Source: Neobacillus niacini | Lineage (GTDB): Bacteria > Bacillota > Bacilli > Bacillales > Cytobacillaceae | Length of the DNA: 64,000 nucleotides | Direction of reading: 5' to 3' | Assembly (NCBI RefSeq): GCF_023715785.1 | Contig: NZ_JAMBOX010000001.1 | Location: forward strand, 682,001-746,000 | Part shown: positions 33,675 to 42,675 of the stretch, one piece after another | Layout: the number at the start of each line of letters is the position of its first letter | Numbering within the stretch: the first letter of the stretch is position 1 | Notes under the pieces: model-generated | Database searches by the model: none | The model's input: the letters and a program-made list of their open reading frames with translations, nothing else | What the model was told of the DNA's origin: nothing | Translations under genes and position numbers: made by a program

Positions 33675-34994
33675 TCACCCATAGACTTGAAAATTGTTTC
33701 TGCCTTTTTCCTTTGCTTTGTACAAGGCTACGTCAGCTTGTTTCAACAAGCTTTTCACTTCTTGGTTATAATCGGTAAAGAATGAGATCCCGATACTGGC
33801 TGATATCTTCCTTTCAAGGTTTTGTGTTTTCCACGTAGTTTGCAAGGACAGTAAGATCCTTTCAGCAATGTGAATCGCCTCTTGTTTGTCATTCAATTCA
33901 TTCATCAAGATGACAAATTCATCCCCGCCTAATCTTGCCAATAGGTCGTTCTTGCGGATGCATCCCTTCACGCGGTGGGCAAATTCTCTGAGGAGCTCAT
34001 CTCCAATATCATGCCCCATGGTATCGTTCACTTCTTTAAATTTATCGATATCAAGAAAGAACACAGCGAGCATTTGATGAGTGGCTTTTGCCCGTTTCAT
34101 TTCAACTTCTATTCTTTGATAAAGAGCCGTCCTATTGGGCAAACCAGTTAAGGGATCCTGCAGGGCCAGTTTTTTCAATTCTGTTTCATACTGTTTTCTC
34201 TCGGAGATGTCCTTATATACCGCTACCGTCCCGTCCCAGCCGCCGTTCAAATCGTAAATAGGAGAATAGGAGGCTAGCACATCGACGATTTTGCCGTCCT
34301 TCGTGATGCGTTGCGTTTCATAAGATGGAATGACCTTTCCTTTTTTCACTTCCGCAACAATCCTGCTTAAATCTTCTTGGCTGCCTTCCGGTATGATGCT
34401 GATGGAATCATCAAGGAGAATTTCTTTTTCCGTCCAGCCTAACAGTTTTTCAAATGATTTATTTACTTTCGTAAAACGTTCATTCTCGTCAAAAATATAC
34501 ATGACGTCCGCCACACTATTCCATACTAATTCGAACCGGTCATTGGCCCTTTTTAATTCATCTTCTTTTTGTTTTCGCTCCGTAATATCGCGGACCACCG
34601 CTAACAAATAGGAACAATTTCCCGCCTTATCAAAGATTGGCGTGATTTGGGATTCCCAATAAACATGCTGATTAGCAGAAGATTTATAGTGTTTAAAACC
34701 AGGGGGTGCTTCCACACTATCTTCATAGGTAATCGGTTCGCCTTTTGCCATGGCTTCCTGATACTCTCCTTCGATTACCTTAAATACCTTTTCAGGAAGC
34801 ACTTCCTGCAAAGGCTTTCCAAAGGACTCCACTGTTAACCCAGAAAATTCCATAGCCGATTCATTAGCCAGTTCGTAGCTAAGCGATTGATCCTCCCCCA
34901 CCTTAGTCAGGTAAACCAGGTCAGACATGTCATTAAATAATTTGAAAAATAAATGATTCCCATTCAACTCTCTATTCTTTAAAAAATCCAACAT
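33675..34994 (-). CDS. PAS-PAS-GGDEF diguanylate cyclase
   Basis: The protein probably makes cyclic di-GMP in response to a signal. The 439-residue sequence has two PAS/PAC domains (about 12-140, ending VVRDITERKQ, and 150-265, ending VYKDISERKQ) and a GGDEF domain (about 275-439) with RLGGDEFVILM and the Asp-rich FFLDIDKFKEVND. There is no I-site RxxD pattern before GGDEF (VKGCIRKNDLLA, RKND instead), and no EAL domain is fused. No membrane segments. ATG follows AGGTGA. An EAL scrap lies just upstream on the same strand. Confidence 0.92.
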   Translation of the reverse strand: MLDFLKNRELNGNHLFFKLFNDMSDLVYLTKVGEDQSLSYELANESAMEFSGLTVESFGKPLQEVLPEKVFKVIEGEYQEAMAKGEPITYEDSVEAPPGFKHYKSSANQHVYWESQITPIFDKAGNCSYLLAVVRDITERKQKEDELKRANDRFELVWNSVADVMYIFDENERFTKVNKSFEKLLGWTEKEILLDDSISIIPEGSQEDLSRIVAEVKKGKVIPSYETQRITKDGKIVDVLASYSPIYDLNGGWDGTVAVYKDISERKQYETELKKLALQDPLTGLPNRTALYQRIEVEMKRAKATHQMLAVFFLDIDKFKEVNDTMGHDIGDELLREFAHRVKGCIRKNDLLARLGGDEFVILMNELNDKQEAIHIAERILLSLQTTWKTQNLERKISASIGISFFTDYNQEVKSLLKQADVALYKAKEKGRNNFQVYG

Positions 34995-35037
34995 TCTGAT
35001 TCACCTTCCAATTTGTCCATCCTTCTTTAACTTAGGA

Positions 35038-35163
35038 TTATACTATATTCATGGATAGGAACCCAGAAAATTCCTCTGCATCCACCGGTTTACTGAATAG
35101 GTATCCTTGCATTAAACTGCATTGGTGCTCCATTAAGAAGGCAAATTGTTCTTCTGTTTCAAC
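35038..35163 (-). pseudogene. C-terminal remnant of an EAL-domain phosphodiesterase
   Basis: The minus-strand frame reads VETEEQFAFLMEHQCSLMQG then YLFSKPVDAEEFSGFLSMNIV and a TAA at 35038. This is the typical last ~42 residues of EAL domains (AEGVET-EQ...QGYLFSKP...EF). Upstream of VETEEQ the similarity stops and a terminator hairpin follows, so the rest of the gene is lost. It is adjacent to, and co-oriented with, the GGDEF gene. Confidence 0.8.
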
Positions 35164-35199
35164 CTTTTCATTTTGTCCGCAGAACCAAGCCCACAAAAA

Positions 35200-35225
35200 A
35201 AGAAGAGGTCCCCCAACCTCTTCTT
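35200..35225 (-). terminator. Terminator of the nuo operon
   Basis: AAGAAGAGGT (35200-35209) pairs with ACCTCTTCTT (35216-35225); on the minus strand a run of seven T follows. It lies about 135 bp past the nuoN stop, beyond the repeat at 35266. Confidence 0.8.
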
Positions 35226-35265
35226 TCCCTTTAAAAACCCCTTTATTGACCGTTTATACTTAAAG

Positions 35266-35320
35266 TGTCCACCCCACGCGGACAAATTCCCCAATTTGTC
35301 CACGAGTGGTGCCTGACACC
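35266..35320 (+). repeat. Composite GTCCAC / GGTGCCTGACACC element, copy 3
   Basis: GTGTCCACCCCACGCGGAC, AATTCCCCAATTTGTCCACG and GGTGCCTGACACCAA in this order, followed by ACACCAAT direct repeats to 35350. It lies immediately after the nuoN stop. Confidence 0.88.
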
Positions 35321-35360
35321 AATAACACCAATGACACCAATAACACCCTTTACACCATTC

Positions 35361-36875
35361 CTAGCTAAAGAAGTCCATGAGTACGTCCAGGTTGTTGTGC
35401 ATGAAGTCTAATGCCAGGTTTGGCATGACTCCGAATAGGATGCTTCCAACGACTGCAATGATCAACACAACTAGTATGCCGAATGGGATGTTGAATTTGC
35501 TTTCGTCGGCGGCTGGACGGAAGAACATTTGCACCATGATGCCGAAGTAGTAGAAGTACGACACGACGGTGGTCGCGATCATGATCGATGCCAGCACGTA
35601 ATGTGGCTGCTGTACCACGAAGGTTCCGATAAAGATGTTCAGCTTGCCGATAAATCCTGCTGTGCCCGGGAAGCCGGCCAGTGATACCAATAGGATACCC
35701 ATTGCCACAGCCAGTACTGGCGCACGGCGGTACAGCCCGGCAAAATCACCAATTTTTTCCGAACCGGTCTTCTCTGTTACCACCTGGATGACCGCGAACG
35801 CACCGAGGTTCATCAACAGGTAAGCGAGCAGGTAGAACCACATCGTATAGAAAATATTCGGTGTCATTGTCGTCAGCGCGACTAGCAAGTAGCCGGCGTG
35901 GGCGATGGACGAGTAGGCAAACAGTCGTTTGATGTTTGTCTGCTTCAACGCCACGACGTTACCGATGATCATTGTCGCTCCCGCCAAGACAGCGATGTAG
36001 TTTTGCATATCGTACATAATCGGCATTGAACCAGGGCCGTCTGTTGCCGCTGAGTAAAACACCGTCAGCATAATCCGCAGCACAATCACGAATCCGGCCG
36101 TTTTTGAGACAACGCTCAAGAATGCGGTAACCGGAGTCGGCGCGCCTTGGTAGACGTCAGGCGCCCACATGTGGAACGGAGCGGCTGCCAGTTTGAACGC
36201 CAAGCCAACCAATACCATCAAGAACGACAACCCGAGCAGGTATGCCTGCTGGCCGTCCATCAACTGCGACAGTTGTCCGGCAATGTTCATTAGGTTGGTC
36301 GAACCGGTCAAGCCGTACACATAGCTCAGCCCGAACAGGATAATCGCAGAGGAAATACTGCCGTTGATGACGTATTTCATTGCGGACTCGTTGGACTGCA
36401 AATTGTTTTTGCGGATGCCCGCCAAAATATAAGAAGAAATCGATAATAATTCAAGACCGATGTACAGTGTGATCAAGTCTCCGCTCGAAGTCATGATCAT
36501 TCCGCCGAGCAAGGCAGTCAGGAACAGGTAATAGAACTCACCTTTATAAAGCTCCAGCCCTTCCTTCGCCTCATAGCTGACAGCGAGGAACAGCACCAGA
36601 CCAGCACCGCCGAGCAACAGCATCTTAAAGGCGATCGCAAAGCTATCCAAACGGAACGTGTCGGCGAGAATCGACTCGACCGGACCGCCGGCAAGTGGCA
36701 CCAAGGACACCATTGCCGCGAAGACGGCGGCAATGCCAATCCAGCCAAGGACTTTTCGGTCCAACGTTTTTGGCATAAATAAATCAAAGATTGTCAACAG
36801 AGCAATCACGCCAAGGATGATGAACTCCGGGACCATGACGCTCCAGTTGTATGATAATAATGTATCAAGACTCAT
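35361..36875 (-). CDS. nuoN: NADH-quinone oxidoreductase subunit N
   Basis: NuoN is one of three antiporter-like proton-pumping subunits of complex I. The 504-residue protein has about 14 transmembrane helices and the conserved Lys/His residues of the proton path (for example GLAFKLAAAPFHMWAPDVYQGAPTPVTAF). It is the last gene of the nuo operon, 7 bp after nuoM. Confidence 0.96.
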   Translation of the reverse strand: MSLDTLLSYNWSVMVPEFIILGVIALLTIFDLFMPKTLDRKVLGWIGIAAVFAAMVSLVPLAGGPVESILADTFRLDSFAIAFKMLLLGGAGLVLFLAVSYEAKEGLELYKGEFYYLFLTALLGGMIMTSSGDLITLYIGLELLSISSYILAGIRKNNLQSNESAMKYVINGSISSAIILFGLSYVYGLTGSTNLMNIAGQLSQLMDGQQAYLLGLSFLMVLVGLAFKLAAAPFHMWAPDVYQGAPTPVTAFLSVVSKTAGFVIVLRIMLTVFYSAATDGPGSMPIMYDMQNYIAVLAGATMIIGNVVALKQTNIKRLFAYSSIAHAGYLLVALTTMTPNIFYTMWFYLLAYLLMNLGAFAVIQVVTEKTGSEKIGDFAGLYRRAPVLAVAMGILLVSLAGFPGTAGFIGKLNIFIGTFVVQQPHYVLASIMIATTVVSYFYYFGIMVQMFFRPAADESKFNIPFGILVVLIIAVVGSILFGVMPNLALDFMHNNLDVLMDFFS

Positions 36876-36881
36876 CCTTCA

Positions 36882-38387
36882 TCACCCTCCTAACCCAAGC
36901 ATGAGCGTCTCAAGTGTGGCTTGAAGCGGCGAGCTAAGGACACTTGGGTAAACACCAATTAACACGATTAACAGCATTAATACGACAACCGGGACAAATT
37001 CAACGCCCCGCAAATCAGCCACCCCGACAAATTCGCGGTGCGCCTTGCCGTAGGTCATGCCAAGCACGGCCCGCAGCAGGTAGGCGGCGGTCATGATAAT
37101 CCCGATCGTTCCGACAGCGGCAATCCACGGAAGCTCGCGGAACAAACCGAGGAAGGCCATGAATTCGCTGACGAATCCGGACATGCCCGGCAGCCCAAGC
37201 GACGCCATCGCGGCAGCGAGCAGGAACCCAGCAGTAATCGGCATCCCCTTGGCCAGTCCGCCAAGATTATCGATCAGCGATGTATCGGTACGCTCGTACA
37301 AGACGCCGACAAGGAAGAACAATAAGGCTGAAATCAATCCGTGAGAAATCACTTGAAAAATGGCGCCCTGGATTCCGGCTTCGTTCATCGCCGCAAGTCC
37401 GATTAGCACGATGCCCATGTGGGAAATCGAAGAATACGCCAGCACCATTTTAAAATCGGTTTGAATGAATGCCAGGAACGCTCCGTACAACAGGTTTATC
37501 ACGCCAAGGATGGCAATCGCCACGGCCAGCGTTTCAAACTGTTCTGGAAAAATCCCCATTCCGAAGCGGATCAACCCGTAGGCACCGATTTTTAATAGAA
37601 TCCCAGAGTGAATCATAACCACGGCAGGAGGTGCCTGCACGTGTACGCGCAGCATCCAGCTGTGCAATGGGAAAATCGGCAGTTTGACGCCGAAGGCAAC
37701 CAATAACGAAATCAACAAGCCAAGCTTCAATGCTCCGGATAAAGGAGCCGTTTCGTCGGTCATGATATGGGCCAAGAGGTCGATGTTGGTCGTGCCAGTT
37801 TTGGCAAATAGAATCATAATGACGATTAACAATACCGCAGAGCCCAATCCGTTGTAGATTAAGAAGCTGTAAGCGGCTTTTTCTTTTTCAAAATAACCCC
37901 ATTTCCCGATCAGGAAGAAGGTTGGAATCAGCGTAATCTCAAAGAATAGGAAGAACAGAATCAAGTTTTCTGCGGTAAACACACCGAGCATGCCAATTTC
38001 AAGCAGCAAGAACAGCATGAAAAACCCTTTCCATTCTTTCTTTACGGATCTGGCCGCAATCGCCGCCAGCGTCGCGACTACTGCGGTCAGAACGACTAGC
38101 AGCAGTTGAAATCCGCTTAAGCCAAGCTCGTAATAAACCGAGTAAATCGGCTCATTGACGTTCATGCCGCGGAACTGAATCCACTCGGTCGACACGGCGA
38201 AATCGGACAATTTTTTGCCATCAAGGAAATGCAAGTAGGCGGCAAGCCCAAGTGCCAATGGCGGCAGCGTGGCCAGAAATCCGATTAGCTTGATCAATTT
38301 TTCCTGTGTTTTTGGCAGCAGCGCCAGAACGGCAATTCCTGCCAAAGGGGAGAATACGAGTGTTGTCAGTACCCATGATAGATTCAT
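36882..38387 (-). CDS. nuoM: NADH-quinone oxidoreductase subunit M
   Basis: NuoM is an antiporter-like membrane subunit that pumps protons. The 501-residue protein has the conserved FGVKLPIFPLHSWMLRVHVQAPP and LAYSSISHMGIVLIGL motifs and about 14 helices. The ATG overlaps the nuoL stop (ATGA), so translation is coupled. Confidence 0.96.
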   Translation of the reverse strand: MNLSWVLTTLVFSPLAGIAVLALLPKTQEKLIKLIGFLATLPPLALGLAAYLHFLDGKKLSDFAVSTEWIQFRGMNVNEPIYSVYYELGLSGFQLLLVVLTAVVATLAAIAARSVKKEWKGFFMLFLLLEIGMLGVFTAENLILFFLFFEITLIPTFFLIGKWGYFEKEKAAYSFLIYNGLGSAVLLIVIMILFAKTGTTNIDLLAHIMTDETAPLSGALKLGLLISLLVAFGVKLPIFPLHSWMLRVHVQAPPAVVMIHSGILLKIGAYGLIRFGMGIFPEQFETLAVAIAILGVINLLYGAFLAFIQTDFKMVLAYSSISHMGIVLIGLAAMNEAGIQGAIFQVISHGLISALLFFLVGVLYERTDTSLIDNLGGLAKGMPITAGFLLAAAMASLGLPGMSGFVSEFMAFLGLFRELPWIAAVGTIGIIMTAAYLLRAVLGMTYGKAHREFVGVADLRGVEFVPVVVLMLLIVLIGVYPSVLSSPLQATLETLMLGLGG

Positions 38388-40252
38388 CGTAAATACCCCC
38401 CTGTTAATGCAAAGATGACTGCGAGCACCGCAAGTGAGACAAACGCCACCGTGCCGTAGGTTTGCGCCCGGCCGGTCTGCATTTTTGAGCCCATTGCCCC
38501 AAGGCCTTGGACGATCCCGGAGACGCCTTTGACGATACCTTCGACAATGAAGGTGTCAATGAAGCGCAGGAAGTAACTGAAGCCTTTTGTAAAAGCAATC
38601 ACGGTCAATTGATAGAATTCGTCGATGTAATATTTGTTGTATAAAACAGTGTACAGCATGCCGCCTTGTCCGCTGAGCCAGTCGCGGGCAATCGAGCGCT
38701 TGCCATAAATGAGCCAAGCCAAGTAGATTCCCGCTAAGGAAACGACGGTGGCTGCGATCATAATCCAGATTGGGCCTTCGATATGGCCATGGCCGAGGGC
38801 TTCGTTGCCGTCAACCAACCAGTCGCCTAGGAAGGACCCGAACCACGGCGTGTTCACGTAACCGGCGATGACAGCGAGTACGCCGAGTACAACCATCGGC
38901 ATGGTCATCACGGATGGTGATTCGTGCACATTTTTCTGTTGTCCGCGAGATTCTCCGGTAAACACCATGAAGAACAGGCGGAACATATAGAATGCGGTCA
39001 TGAACGCCGCGATTAACGCGAACAGGAACAGCACTGGATGGCCGCCTTCCCATGCCGCGACTAAAATCTCGTCTTTCGAGAAGAAACCGGATAATCCCGG
39101 AACCCCGGAGATGGCCAGTGTTCCGATCAAGAACAAAGGTCCGGTCAGCTTTAATTTTTTCCACAGGCCGCCCATTTCCTCGATATTCTGCGTATGTACC
39201 GCATGGATGACCGAACCGGCTGCCAGGAACAGAAGCGCCTTGAAAAACGCGTGTGTCATCAAGTGGAACACCCCGGCGACATAGCCGGCGGAACCGAGCG
39301 CGAGCATCATGTAGCCAAGCTGGGACACCGTCGAATACGCGAGGACGCGTTTAATGTCCGTTTGCACCAATCCGATGCTGGCCGCGAAAATTGCGGTGAC
39401 CGCCCCGACTGTAGCCACTGTCAGCAGGGCCGTAGGGCTTGCCGTGAACAGCGGGAATAGTGCCGCTACCAAGTACACCCCGGCAGCAACCATCGTTGCG
39501 GCGTGGATGAGAGCCGAAACCGGTGTCGGACCTTCCATCGCGTCCGGAAGCCAGGTGTGGAGCGGGAACTGACCTGATTTACCAACAGCCCCGATGAAGA
39601 TGAGGATGGCGGTCAATGTCAGCATTGTGTTCGATACAGCGCCCGCCTCAACGGCTTGGAAAATTTCGCTGTATTCAAAACTTTTTGTTTGCCAGAACAG
39701 CAAAATCATTCCGATGAGGAGACCAACGTCGCCAATCCGGGTCATGATAAAGGCCTTTTTTGCAGCGGCCTTCGCTTCTTCTTTGTAAAAATAAAAACCG
39801 ATTAACAGGAACGAACCGACGCCGACCAGTTCCCAGAAGATATAGGTTTGCAGCAGGTTTGGCGAAATGACCAAGCCGAGCATCGCAAACGTAAAGAGTC
39901 CTAAATAAGCATAGAATACTGGCATCCGCTCGTCGCCGTGCATATACCCTTTTGAGTATGTATGTACGAGGAAACTGACAAGCGATACGATAAACAGCAT
40001 TAATGCATTCAATTGATTCACTTCAAAACCCGCTGTTAGATGCAGATCTCCTATCGTGAGCCAGTCAAACTTCTTGAGGAAGGTTGGCTCCGAAAAGCGC
40101 TCGAACAGGACGAGAATCGAGAAGACCAGCGACGCCAGCGTGAAGAGAATCCCCACATACGCACTCGCCTCCTTCAGCCGCTTACCGATCAGAAGAAGGA
40201 TCAAAAACGATAATAGCGGGAAAAGCGGTATAAGCCATGCATTTTCCATCAT
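38384..40252 (-). CDS. nuoL: NADH-quinone oxidoreductase subunit L
   Basis: NuoL is the largest antiporter-like proton-pumping subunit at the end of the membrane arm, and carries the long lateral helix. The 622-residue protein has GAVGKSGQFPLHTWLPDAMEGPTPVSALIHAATMV and FFSKDEILVAA, typical of NuoL, and about 16 helices. Three starts lie close together (TTG 40258, ATG 40252, ATG 40249); the ATG at 40252 is best spaced from AAGGGGA. Confidence 0.96.
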   Translation of the reverse strand: MMENAWLIPLFPLLSFLILLLIGKRLKEASAYVGILFTLASLVFSILVLFERFSEPTFLKKFDWLTIGDLHLTAGFEVNQLNALMLFIVSLVSFLVHTYSKGYMHGDERMPVFYAYLGLFTFAMLGLVISPNLLQTYIFWELVGVGSFLLIGFYFYKEEAKAAAKKAFIMTRIGDVGLLIGMILLFWQTKSFEYSEIFQAVEAGAVSNTMLTLTAILIFIGAVGKSGQFPLHTWLPDAMEGPTPVSALIHAATMVAAGVYLVAALFPLFTASPTALLTVATVGAVTAIFAASIGLVQTDIKRVLAYSTVSQLGYMMLALGSAGYVAGVFHLMTHAFFKALLFLAAGSVIHAVHTQNIEEMGGLWKKLKLTGPLFLIGTLAISGVPGLSGFFSKDEILVAAWEGGHPVLFLFALIAAFMTAFYMFRLFFMVFTGESRGQQKNVHESPSVMTMPMVVLGVLAVIAGYVNTPWFGSFLGDWLVDGNEALGHGHIEGPIWIMIAATVVSLAGIYLAWLIYGKRSIARDWLSGQGGMLYTVLYNKYYIDEFYQLTVIAFTKGFSYFLRFIDTFIVEGIVKGVSGIVQGLGAMGSKMQTGRAQTYGTVAFVSLAVLAVIFALTGGYLR

Positions 40253-40316
40253 TATCAAATCCCCTTAATTTTGAGTGGAGAACTTCCCACCCCAAATTTG
40301 TAGAAATTACTTTATG

Positions 40317-40631
40317 TTAGTTTTTCATCGAATCCATTTCATCAATGTTGACGGTTCTCTTGTTGCGGTAAAGTGCCATCAGGATTGCAAGGCCAACAGC
40401 TGCTTCTGCAGCGGCTACGGCCATTGCGAAGAGGGCGAAGACCTGTCCGTCGATGTTTGGATTCAGCCCGTATTTGCTGAAAGTGACGAGATTGATATTA
40501 GCGGCGTTCAGCATTAATTCAATAGAAATTAACACGATAACCGTATTTTTCTTCGTTAACGCACCGTACAGGCCGATGCAGAATAAAATGAGTGCCAATG
40601 CCAAGAAGGCTGAAGCGGGGACTGAACTCAT
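40317..40631 (-). CDS. nuoK: NADH-quinone oxidoreductase subunit K
   Basis: NuoK is a small membrane subunit with conserved Glu in helices two and three ([13 protein letters not shown] and [13 protein letters not shown]) used for proton transfer. The 104-residue protein is the usual size with three helices. It overlaps nuoJ by ATGA. Confidence 0.96.
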   Translation of the reverse strand: MSSVPASAFLALALILFCIGLYGALTKKNTVIVLISIELMLNAANINLVTFSKYGLNPNIDGQVFALFAMAVAAAEAAVGLAILMALYRNKRTVNIDEMDSMKN

Positions 40632-41152
40632 TCCTTGTCCGCCTCCTTATCTTCCCGTTTTGCCAAAATAATCGCGCCGACCAAGGCAGCCAACAGCAAT
40701 ACGGATACTAATTCAAATGGAATAATAAATCGTGAGTATAGCGCCTTGCCGATTTCCAGCGTATTGTTGACATGCAAGTCGCTAGGCGTCTGATCGATTG
40801 GGAAATTGTAAATGCCGATATACACCGCAAAGGCAAACCCGACCACCCCAAGGAACAGAAGGACATTTCTCAGCCTGCCGCCTTTTGATTCACTGCTTTC
40901 ATCATCGTACGGCTTCGTCAACATGATGGCGAACAGCATGATGATGGTGATGGCTCCGGAATAAATCAGCACCTGGACCGCAGCGATGAATTCCGCCGAC
41001 AGCAGGACGTAGATTCCGGCGATACTGACAAATGTAAAAATTAAGGCCACGACCATGTGAACGACTTTGTTCAGGTTGAGTAAAAGCACGCCGCCGATGA
41101 TCGCCACAAGCGCCAAGGCCATAAATGCGAAAAATTCACCTGTTAAGGTCAT
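40628..41152 (-). CDS. nuoJ: NADH-quinone oxidoreductase subunit J
   Basis: NuoJ is a membrane subunit that links the quinone site to the pumping subunits. The 174-residue protein has five helices and the family block [17 protein letters not shown] in helix three. The ATG overlaps the nuoI stop by ATGA. Confidence 0.95.
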   Translation of the reverse strand: MTLTGEFFAFMALALVAIIGGVLLLNLNKVVHMVVALIFTFVSIAGIYVLLSAEFIAAVQVLIYSGAITIIMLFAIMLTKPYDDESSESKGGRLRNVLLFLGVVGFAFAVYIGIYNFPIDQTPSDLHVNNTLEIGKALYSRFIIPFELVSVLLLAALVGAIILAKREDKEADKE

Positions 41153-41568
41153 GCTTTATTCACCTGCCGTACGTTTTCGTCGTTTTCATCCAAATACTCA
41201 AGGTTTTTAAATAACATGTCACGGCTATACTCAGCAAGCTCAAAGTTGTTTGTCATAACGATGGCCTCTGTCGGGCACACCTCCGTGCACAGGTCACAAA
41301 GAATGCAGATTTCAAAGTTAATATCGTACGTATCGATAATTTTCCCTTTTTTCGTCGGGTCCGGATGCTTCTTGCCAGTCAGCTGAATGCAATCCGTCGG
41401 ACAAATATTCGCACACTGGTTACACACGATACATTTTTCCGGATAGAACTTCTGAATCCCGCGAAACCGATCCGGCAGCGGCAGCGGCTCATTCGGATAA
41501 TCATACGTAACCTTCTCGCGCGTTAACTGCTTCAGGGTATACTTCAAGCCTTTCGCTAATCCAAGCAC
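41149..41568 (-). CDS. nuoI: NADH-quinone oxidoreductase subunit I (2x[4Fe-4S])
   Basis: NuoI carries two [4Fe-4S] clusters (N6a, N6b) that pass electrons towards NuoB. The motifs CIVCNQCANICPTDC and CILCDLCTEVCP are complete. I prefer the GTG at 41568 (MLGLAKGLKY) with AGGGGTGA at 5-6 bases; a GTG at 41577 is possible. A 100-bp spacer with a dispersed repeat separates it from nuoH, unlike the tight spacing elsewhere in the operon. Confidence 0.95.
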   Translation of the reverse strand: MLGLAKGLKYTLKQLTREKVTYDYPNEPLPLPDRFRGIQKFYPEKCIVCNQCANICPTDCIQLTGKKHPDPTKKGKIIDTYDINFEICILCDLCTEVCPTEAIVMTNNFELAEYSRDMLFKNLEYLDENDENVRQVNKA

Positions 41569-41617
41569 GTCTTTCACCCCTTTTAAAAATTTTCAAGCTT
41601 CTATTGATGCACGTCAG

Positions 41618-41664
41618 GGTGTCCACCCCACGTGGACAGTGTCCACGGCTGGTGCCTGACACCA
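41618..41664 (+). repeat. Composite GTCCAC / GGTGCCTGACACC element, copy 4, inside the nuo operon
   Basis: GTGTCCACCCCACGTGGAC, then AGTGTCCACGGC and GGTGCCTGACACCAA. It lies in the nuoH-nuoI spacer, so the operon mRNA carries it. It lacks the AT-rich linker of the other copies. Confidence 0.9.
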
Positions 41665-41670
41665 ATTTAC

Positions 41671-42675
41671 TTAAAAGAACAACGATTTAATGACTGCCGT
41701 CAAGAAAATATTTCCTAACGCTACCGGCAGCAACACTTTCCAAGCGAATTCCATCAGTTTGTCGGCGCGCATCCGCGGGAATGTGGCACGGAACCACAGG
41801 AAGAGAAACAGGATGGCGCTAAATTTCAAGCCGAACCAGACGGACCCCGGAATGAAGTCGAGGAATCCTATCGGCGAGAGCCAGCCCCCGAAGAACAGCA
41901 CGACGATTAATGATGTCATCGCAAACAAGTACACATACTCGGCGAGCATGAAGAACGCCCAGCGGAATCCGGTGTATTCGGTATGGTAACCGGCAACAAG
42001 CTCCGACTCCGATTCTGGCAGGTCAAACGGAATCCGGCTTAACTCTGCCGTCGCCGCAATCAGGAACACAATAAACCCAATCGGCTGCAGCAAAATGAAC
42101 CAGCCGTGCTCCTGCGCATGGACAATCTCATTCAAGTTCAAGCTGCCTGACAATAACACGACACCAAGTACCGACATGACCAGCGGAATTTCATACGAAA
42201 TCATCTGTGCCGTCGCCCGTGCACCCCCTAACAGCGAGTACTTGTTATTAGAGGCCCAGCCGCCCAGCAGCATGCCAAACACGGTCATCCCGGAAACGGC
42301 CACATAATACAGCAGCCCGACGCCGATGTCGGCAAACTGCAAATGATCCGTAAATGGAATCGCCGCCACAACCATGAAGGATGGTGCGAAAGCAATGACC
42401 GGTGCCAAAATGAACATCGGACGGTCAGCCAATTTCGGAATAATATCTTCTTTTAATAAAAGCTTTAAGACGTCCGCCACCGTCTGCAGCAACCCGAAGC
42501 GGCCGCCAAGCTGGTTCGGGCCGTGCCGGAGCTGGATATACCCCAACACCTTCCGCTCCGCCAAAATCCCGAAGGTGACGAACCCCAAAATGACCAATAA
42601 CAGGACAAGTCCTAAAACAAAGAAAATCAAAAAGTTAAATAATCCGGGACTCGACTGCAGCATATCTTGTATCAT
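41671..42675 (-). CDS. nuoH: NADH-quinone oxidoreductase subunit H
   Basis: NuoH forms the quinone-binding chamber with NuoB and NuoD. The 334-residue protein has eight or nine helices, AERKVLGYIQLRHGPNQLG and a loop with PFDLPESESELVAGYHTEYTG (in parts) rich in conserved Glu. The ATG shares one base with the nuoD stop (TGATG). Confidence 0.96.
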   Translation of the reverse strand: MIQDMLQSSPGLFNFLIFFVLGLVLLLVILGFVTFGILAERKVLGYIQLRHGPNQLGGRFGLLQTVADVLKLLLKEDIIPKLADRPMFILAPVIAFAPSFMVVAAIPFTDHLQFADIGVGLLYYVAVSGMTVFGMLLGGWASNNKYSLLGGARATAQMISYEIPLVMSVLGVVLLSGSLNLNEIVHAQEHGWFILLQPIGFIVFLIAATAELSRIPFDLPESESELVAGYHTEYTGFRWAFFMLAEYVYLFAMTSLIVVLFFGGWLSPIGFLDFIPGSVWFGLKFSAILFLFLWFRATFPRMRADKLMEFAWKVLLPVALGNIFLTAVIKSLFF

